The notes below the pieces were generated by a model. That model did no database searches. It had not been told where the DNA came from and saw only the letters and a program-made list of their open reading frames with translations. Shown piece after piece: positions 58,089 through 64,000 of a stretch of 64,000 bases of DNA. Position 1 is the stretch's first letter. Every line of letters starts with the position of its first letter. Both the position numbers and the translations under genes were made by a program. Source of the stretch: Aphelenchoides besseyi. Taxonomy: Eukaryota > Nematoda > Chromadorea > Rhabditida > Aphelenchoididae. The stretch spans positions 5,208,001 through 5,272,000 of the forward strand of contig JAMPIQ010000003.1 in NCBI GenBank assembly GCA_024699855.1, read 5' to 3'.

Positions 58089-59218
58089 TTACGAGTTCAT
58101 GTCCTTTTCGTTTGATGACAATGTAATGTAGGGAAAACAGAATCGTCCCGAGACCTTGGTTCCACCGGGAAAGTAGCGGATTTGTGCTTGAAATTCGTGG
58201 TCTTTGGAACGACGAGTGATGTCAAGGAACGAGAGCATAACAAACAGATTGTAACCGGCAAGTGAGCTGAGAAGATGGAAAACTGCATGCAGATATGGAG
58301 TTCCTTTAAACGATCTTGTTATTACGTTCAATTCAACTGCTTACCAAGATAAAGCCAAAAATCACAGAAAATTTTGTCACAAAACCAACTAAAATCGAGA
58401 TCATATGCAGACTGCAATTGACCGAAACCTACAATGCCATAGCCAGAATCCAAAGCGAAAAAACGCGCGCTGTAAACTGTTCTGCTTCTGGAAGATTGGC
58501 TCTAAATGCGGTTATTGTGAACAGAAGTCGGTTAGTGAGCACTCACTTCGATCCTTCCTAAAACATAGAAATTAAGTATAAGCTACAATTGTTAGGACTC
58601 ACGTGATAAATACATGCAAGGCCAGGAATTGAAAAAGTCATCAAGGCCAATGCATTTGCCGAAGGTTTCAAAAAGCAAAGAGCACTGATTCCGGCCGTCA
58701 AAGCGATCACCGCATATCGTACACTCGTTCTTAACGCGAAAAATTTTCATGAAACCGATTGAAAACGTACATTCGTTTGCGAACAGAGTCGGGACAAAAT
58801 TTGCAGATAGGCAAGTATGCCATAACACACATGTTTATCAACCACAGTAGACTCAACTCATCGACTAATTGGCCTGAAAACAAACACTGATTCTCACTCC
58901 AACATCCAGTAAGTGAATACCAAACAAAGAGAGTGTTGCGTGATATAAAGTCGACGCAATTCCATTGAAAGTGAGAAGCAAATGCGGAACAAAAACCCAT
59001 CCGTTAACATGTTGAATGTATTCGCGGAGTAAAAACGCGTTCACTAGTGGCAAAACAATAATCGGCAGATTTGTGATTGTGTTTGCAAATTCACAAACGA
59101 GTGACAGGGTTTCGTACTTGTGAGCACTTTCACACCTAAAATATTTCGATTATAACGATTAACATCAATGATTTTCGAACCATGGCGTTCCAGACTCGTA
59201 TTCGAAGTATCGCATCAT
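58089..59218 (-). CDS. ACER: alkaline ceramidase
   Basis: Eight exons (59218-59181, 59135-58921, 58873-58771, 58729-58603, 58557-58547, 58501-58433, 58388-58345, 58303-58089) give 273 residues, the usual ACER length, with about seven membrane helices. Family blocks are in order: GTPWCE, FANTITNLP, STLYHATLSLFGQLVDELSL, WFCDKIFCDFW and PYLHAVFHLL, which carry the histidines and aspartates of the zinc site (CREST superfamily). It cleaves ceramides to sphingosine and fatty acid in ER/Golgi membranes. One exon is only 11 bases (58557-58547). Two introns end in AAG. The first of two ATGs at the start is used. Confidence 0.93.
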
Positions 59219-60928
59219 CGCTACTACAGAACTGAAAGAAATTTCAGAAATCAAAGTCGACAACACGCGCGATGAATCGAGATTGAATCGACATAAACGA
59301 AACGGAAAATTGAGTAAATGATCGTTGTGATTCACTTATGCTTGGGAAACAAGGTCGTTGCGAGAGAACGTCCAACACAGTTCGAAGGGGCCGGTTCACG
59401 AAACAAAAGCGTTACAACTCTTCGGATTTGTGGAGCATTCGAAAAAATTTCCATGGCGAAAAACCATCCCACGCGCCGAGACGAGAAAACAGGTGGGTCG
59501 ATTGAAATGTTCGAACAAAAGAAACACATGGATCCGCTCATCTCAAAGCAACTTGTCATCCCGTAGGTCGAAGTGTGTGGATTTTCGTTGAGGCATTGTT
59601 GTTGTGGTTGAGTTTGCGCGTAAACGAACGAAAAGTTCACCGCGCACCTTTTGCGAACAAAATCGAAATTTATGGTCGCGAGAAGATTCGGTTTTCCTGT
59701 GGGAGTTCAAACTAATCGCAAAGCTTCTTTGCCTCAGCGCGCACTTTGAGAAGATTTCACGTCGATGACAAACCCGTTTCTCTTCACATCCTTCGGCTAC
59801 AGTCACCCTCAATTCATCGGTTTTTAACGTTCGACTGGAACGTCTGTTCCAATTCGACAATATCCGAATGTTTTGTTTCAAATGAATGTCCTAATTGTGG
59901 GTTAACTAAAGCCCAGTATTGAAATGGAAAAAAGTGCGATACGAAGCAAAAAAACGACAAAATCAATCGAAATGTGATGTTTCCGGTTGGCTATAGCAAG
60001 TTGCTTAGCATCTGTCGAGTTGCTTCGCAACAGTCGATGGCAACTAAACGTCAACTGGTGACCACGTAACTTAAATTCAAGCGTGAAGTACCGCAGACGA
60101 TTTGTTGGAATCAATTTGCACAGTTGTCCCATCTAACTTGCAGCAGATTTATGATATTGAAACGGCAAACATTCGTGTGCCGTCTTGCAGAACTGCAAAC
60201 ACAACGTTGAGAAATATCGACACTGGAAGGCAAAGGCTCTTAATCCCAAACAGCTAATTACACACAACTCATCTACGTTTAACCTATGGCTTCTAGGTGT
60301 TCAGATATCGAAGATCTCGAACAAAAATGAAAGGCATTTCGTTAATTTGTTTGAAATTTTATTCGCAGTTGTTAAGTTAATGTTACAGCATTTCACGAGT
60401 GTCTGTTTGTGTTATGTGGTGATGATATCACGTTGTTATTGTCTTTTCGAAGATGCACTAGTCATTTGTTTGGAAAAAAGAAGTCCCAGGAAAATTGTGG
60501 TAATCATTTCGGCATTCAGTTAGAATATAACTCTCATTGAGATAAAAAAAAGTGAACGTTAAAGTGGAGCAAAACTTTTTTACGTCAACGCGTCTTTTAA
60601 TGTACACCGGTTGGGTGAGAAGCGATGAGGGAGACAATTCGGAGGTATAATTTTGTTATGGTCCTCTCGTATACTTGCTCTCTATTACTAAAGATTACCG
60701 TTTCGTTGGTGCGGTAACCAACGACAAAACACACATAATAAGAGAGTATGTCAGTTAGAAGAAAAGTCAAAGTTGCGAAACAGTGGACCGTTGCTCTGAT
60801 AAGAAGTGAATACCACCGCTTCGAAAAGCCAATTCGTCTCGCGCGTACTCTTTAACATCCAATTTGCTCTGTCCAACTTCAACAGTGGCTTAAAGTTATT
60901 AATTACCGATTACCCGCTACTAATAAGG
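59219..60928. other. 1.7 kb intergenic
   Basis: It separates the ceramidase (-) and the Ser-rich gene (+). Frames of 60-112 codons on both strands overlap and have no recognised domain. No tRNA-like fold was seen by eye. Confidence 0.5.
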
Positions 60929-62001
60929 ATGAGCTCGACAAGTGAAAAACGTTTAGGTCGCCGCCCCTCGAATTACACCGCCAACCACGAAGACATTGAA
61001 ATTGTGGATGGTGTGGACGTAAAAGAGTCAAAGATGTTGGACTTTGCTGTAAGTTGTAATGCACGCAATCCAAGTAACAAAATTGTTTTCAGTTCGAATC
61101 AACAAAACAAAAGACGAACGACGAGGAGGACGTATCGCGTGTGATGATGCCGACGATTCGAAGTCGAGGTTCCATCAGTCACAGTGCCGTTGGATTGTAA
61201 GTTTACTTTTGTTTTGAGCACACGCAAACGTTCGTGAATTACAAACTTTCTTGTCCCAAGGTGCCAATTATTCTCACACGTAAAATGTATTCGAAATTCA
61301 GTTGTTCGTATCTTTTCTACGATCTGTTTTCCCTCACAAGTCTTGTTTCAAATGCTCAAAATCTCGCAAACTAAGAACTATAGGTGTTGTTATTCAATGG
61401 TCTTTTTAATTAGAATAAATCGGAGTTTAGGAACGGCGAAAATGACGTGCTCGAAGCTCCCAAATCAGCACCGTTAACGTCCACCACTCCACCGGCAGCC
61501 AACGCAATTTTTCGTTTGGGCGGTCGATTGCGTTCGTTAGTCTACAAACGAGTGAGTTGTTTCGAGTTGCAAAATAGTTGAAAGTTTAGGAAACCGCCTA
61601 TGCAACTCACGAGATTCATGCTGCAACCGCTACCCGACGTAAATCTCACGCGAATTCAAACGAGTTTTCGGCGATTCCCGGAGAAAGTTCGCAGGTAAGA
61701 GCACAGTTGGAACATCGCAATTTTGAATTGAACTCAAACGGGTTTTTGCTTTTGTAACTGTTCTTATTTTCAGTTGTGTGCTTCTGAAGATGAGGTTTTC
61801 GATGCAAAGCCGTCGGTTGTAGCCGCTTCAACGAATTGGGATCCAAAGGGAATGGGTCGTCCGCCTTCAATATCACGCATATCATCTGTGGGACCGCCGT
61901 CTCCATCATCACGTGTGGGCGATTCGAAAAAACCCTTCAGATTCCGTTCGAACAGCGAAGTTCGAACTCAGCGAAAATGTTTGTATGAAGAACAACAATA
62001 A
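60929..62001 (+). CDS. Ser/Arg-rich disordered protein, unknown
   Basis: Five exons (60929-61048, 61093-61196, 61431-61551, 61590-61694, 61774-62001) join in phase to give 225 residues. The chain is low in hydrophobic residues and rich in Ser, Pro, Arg, Thr and Asn (MGRPPSISRISSVGPPSPSS, RLGRRPSNYTANHEDIEIV), with many possible phosphorylation sites of the RRPS and SP type. There is no signal peptide or membrane helix. I do not recognise it; a cytoskeletal or signalling adaptor is only a guess. AATAAA lies near 62023. The third intron side (61197-61430) is long for this window and could hide another exon. Confidence 0.6.
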
Positions 62002-62219
62002 GTGAATTGTTTCAATATTCGAATAAACTCGTAATTCCGTTGCTTCAAGTCCCAACCCAACAACTGCAATCGTTCCACTTGTGATATTTCATGAGCAAAT
62101 GTTGCAGTTTGCATGCTCTTGAACTGAACTAAAATTGTCGGACTTTTGGGCGTTAATTTGCCGAGTAGAATGTTCTGAATTTCTGTTATGTTACCACCGA
62201 ATTAATAGCGAAAATAACC

Positions 62220-64000
62220 ATGGATTATGGCGACGATGTTAATGCGGTTTATGGTGGAAATGTCGACGACAATGTGCAGGTCGACGACTTTGCGGTGGCT
62301 CAACGATTGCAACGACAATTTGACGACGAGGTTTGTCGTCATTCAAGATGATCATTTCAATTTTTAGGATTGTTTAACGGCACAAATGGCGAGCAGTTTC
62401 AACTTTCTTGCTTCACGTCTCGACTTTCCAGAAGCAACTTCTTCATCCAATTACGGTGACACGAGTTCAAGGTATTCTCGCTTTTATTTCGTTTCAATCT
62501 TGGTATTTAGGGCTGATGAGCAGATTGCTCGTCGTTTGCAACGAAACTTTTATTTGGAGTTGAAACGTCAAGGTCTTTCGGATCTGGACATGGCTTCTAT
62601 GTTGGATACGCAATCACTTCATCAACCACCGCCCGTTGACATGGACTTGCAACGCGCGTTGCAAGCGTCTTTAGGTGAAGAACTGCCGAATCCGTCCACT
62701 AACTCCAATGGAGCCGCTGATATTGGACCGTCTTTTGTGGAAAAGTGGGCAATCGAAACGATCGTTATTTCTGACAATCACTTTCAGATTCCTCTTGTTC
62801 CTTTACAATAATAGTCAATACGATTTTTCCGCTCAGAATCTGCCGTCCTCAACAGATGATTTGAGTGAATTCCGAAGACAAGTTCGAAGCAGCGCTTGTG
62901 AGTTGGCGGATGCATCGGTGTTGGGTGGACATAAAGTGGTTGAAGTTGTACGGGACTTACGTTTACGTTGTTTCCATTCACTTAATTATAGATCGTGGAA
63001 AAGGGAATCAAATACGCAACACAATGGAACGAATTGGAATCAGCTTTTTTCATTCTGGAATCTGTGTGTGAAAAACTTTTCAGGTATGAAAGTGTTTTTT
63101 AGGTTACAAGTCTTATGCTTTCAGTCCCGATTTTGATGCGTATACCAATTTTTTGGTATCGACGATCACGAAAATTAAACCGGACGAAAACTCAATTCTT
63201 CTTAATACGACGAACAAGTTGATAGCAGCTATAAGTTCTCACATCTGTTATAATACGGAAACAACAAGTGAGTTTGGTGATCAATGACGTGTAGATTAGT
63301 TTTTCAGTTTCACTTCTTCAATGGCTGCTCAATATTCCACCCTACGAAGTGATCCTTGTATCAATGTGCACAGCAGTCGAAAAAGTGGTTACTCATACCC
63401 GAATCAACCTTCACACCTTCTTCACGCATATCAACGATTTTCTGCCTTACGTAGAGTTGAGCAAAGAAAAAGGAAACGAAATGGAGGTGGCGGCCTTGTG
63501 TTTAATTCGAGGTAGATTTCTGTTTAAGTGCATAGACAAAAATGAATTACAGCGTGCGTTCGTATTGTTAATGAAGAGCCAAACGAACGTATGTACCAAA
63601 TGCTGTTAATGCTTGTGGAAAAACCATTGACACGTTTGAACGAGGTAAACCAACTTCGTAATTGATGTTACTTAATTGTTACCGTTGAAGATCGCTAATG
63701 CTGGGCCACGTCGAAAATTGATTTCCTTTACGAACAAAGAATCCTGGCATCAAGTCGCTGAACAACCGTTCGTTTGGCTTTCGCGAATTAGCACAATTTT
63801 CGAAACCTTTCGGTCCACTTATTTGCCACAAAGTTATTTTGAAGTAGGTGTCTTGATGAAATGAAATCGATTTGAGTTGGGTTTAGGAAGATGCCGAACG
63901 AGAAGTTTTGACTGTTTGTCAACAACTTTACCATAAAACCATTGAAACGATTGGCAACGTGATTACTGCGTTTAGTTCCGATAAAAAGATCGTCGAACGT
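62220..64000 (+). CDS. UIM-motif N-terminus joined to C-terminal half of a transportin-3-like importin (runs off window)
   Basis: Exons 62220-62330, 62368-62471 and 62511-62763 encode about 156 residues with two similar motifs (VAQRLQRQFDDE, IARRLQRNF) and a ubiquitin-interacting motif (MDLQRALQASLGEE). In-phase exons 62837-62947, 62992-63083, 63125-63267, 63308-63511, 63553-63644, 63691-63843 and 63887-64000 continue with helical repeats: DDLSEFRRQV, FFILESVCEKLFS, LQWLLNIPPYEVIL, ending DKKIVER at the edge. These match transportin-3/importin-13 from about mid-length onward. The N-terminal Ran-binding half is absent. The importin exons have no ATG for about 500 bases, which supports splicing from the UIM exons; without that splice the UIM gene would stop at 62811. 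The exon at 63691 follows an AAG acceptor. Confidence 0.6.

Overview
The window is nuclear DNA from a small-genome invertebrate, most likely a nematode. It holds about 29 multi-exon gene models on both strands, with introns mostly 38-50 nt. I built the models by hand by joining open frames at GT/AG sites that keep phase; almost every model is a whole number of codons from ATG to stop. Points to a nematode: a furin-cleaved ZP-domain cuticlin, a patched-related (PTR) transporter, a worm-type casein-kinase-1 kinase, a secreted precursor of FAFA-type neuropeptides, an Argonaute lacking slicer residues, a LIN-5/NuMA protein and a PAR-type Cys-loop anion channel. Splice-acceptor-like sequences lie just upstream of several start codons, which fits spliced-leader trans-splicing. 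The mix (WDFY2, SARAF, a CEP104-type domain) does not look like a close relative of Caenorhabditis. I cannot name the clade.

Layout. 1-5.9 kb has no convincing gene. 5.9-12 kb: a Glu-rich/11-mer-repeat protein, a CEP104-type domain protein (-), a small secreted Cys protein (-) and Rab39 (+). 12.6-25 kb: HMGB (+), WDFY2 (-), UDP-GlcNAc transporter SLC35A3 (+), a short unknown gene and NIM1 kinase (+), SARAF (-), a stand-alone FtsH_ext membrane protein (+) and an amino-acid transporter (+). 25.3-33.6 kb: FAFA neuropeptide (-), PYROXD1 (-), RNase H1 (-), CK1-like kinase (+) and cuticlin (+). 35.2-51 kb: an ADAM protease (+) with a FLYWCH-carrying inverted-repeat element in an intron, Argonaute (-), PTR (-), LIN-5/NuMA (+) and a Cys-loop channel (-). 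51.9-64 kb: a Cys-rich gene (-), a UPF0235/C15orf40 homologue (-), GET3/ASNA1 (+), an acireductone-dioxygenase-like protein without metal ligands (+), alkaline ceramidase (-), an unknown Ser-rich protein (+) and a UIM-motif gene that appears to splice into the C-terminal half of a transportin-3-like importin cut by the window edge.

The genes form no single pathway; this is ordinary gene-dense chromosome. Several neighbours share divergent promoters (WDFY2/SLC35A3, SARAF/FtsH_ext, UPF0235/ASNA1) or sit close in tandem (RNase H1 to PYROXD1, short gene to NIM1), as in nematode operons. The most unusual items are the FLYWCH element in a tiny intron, the isolated FtsH_ext protein, the ligand-less ARD, the possible UIM-importin chimera and frequent AAG 3' splice sites.
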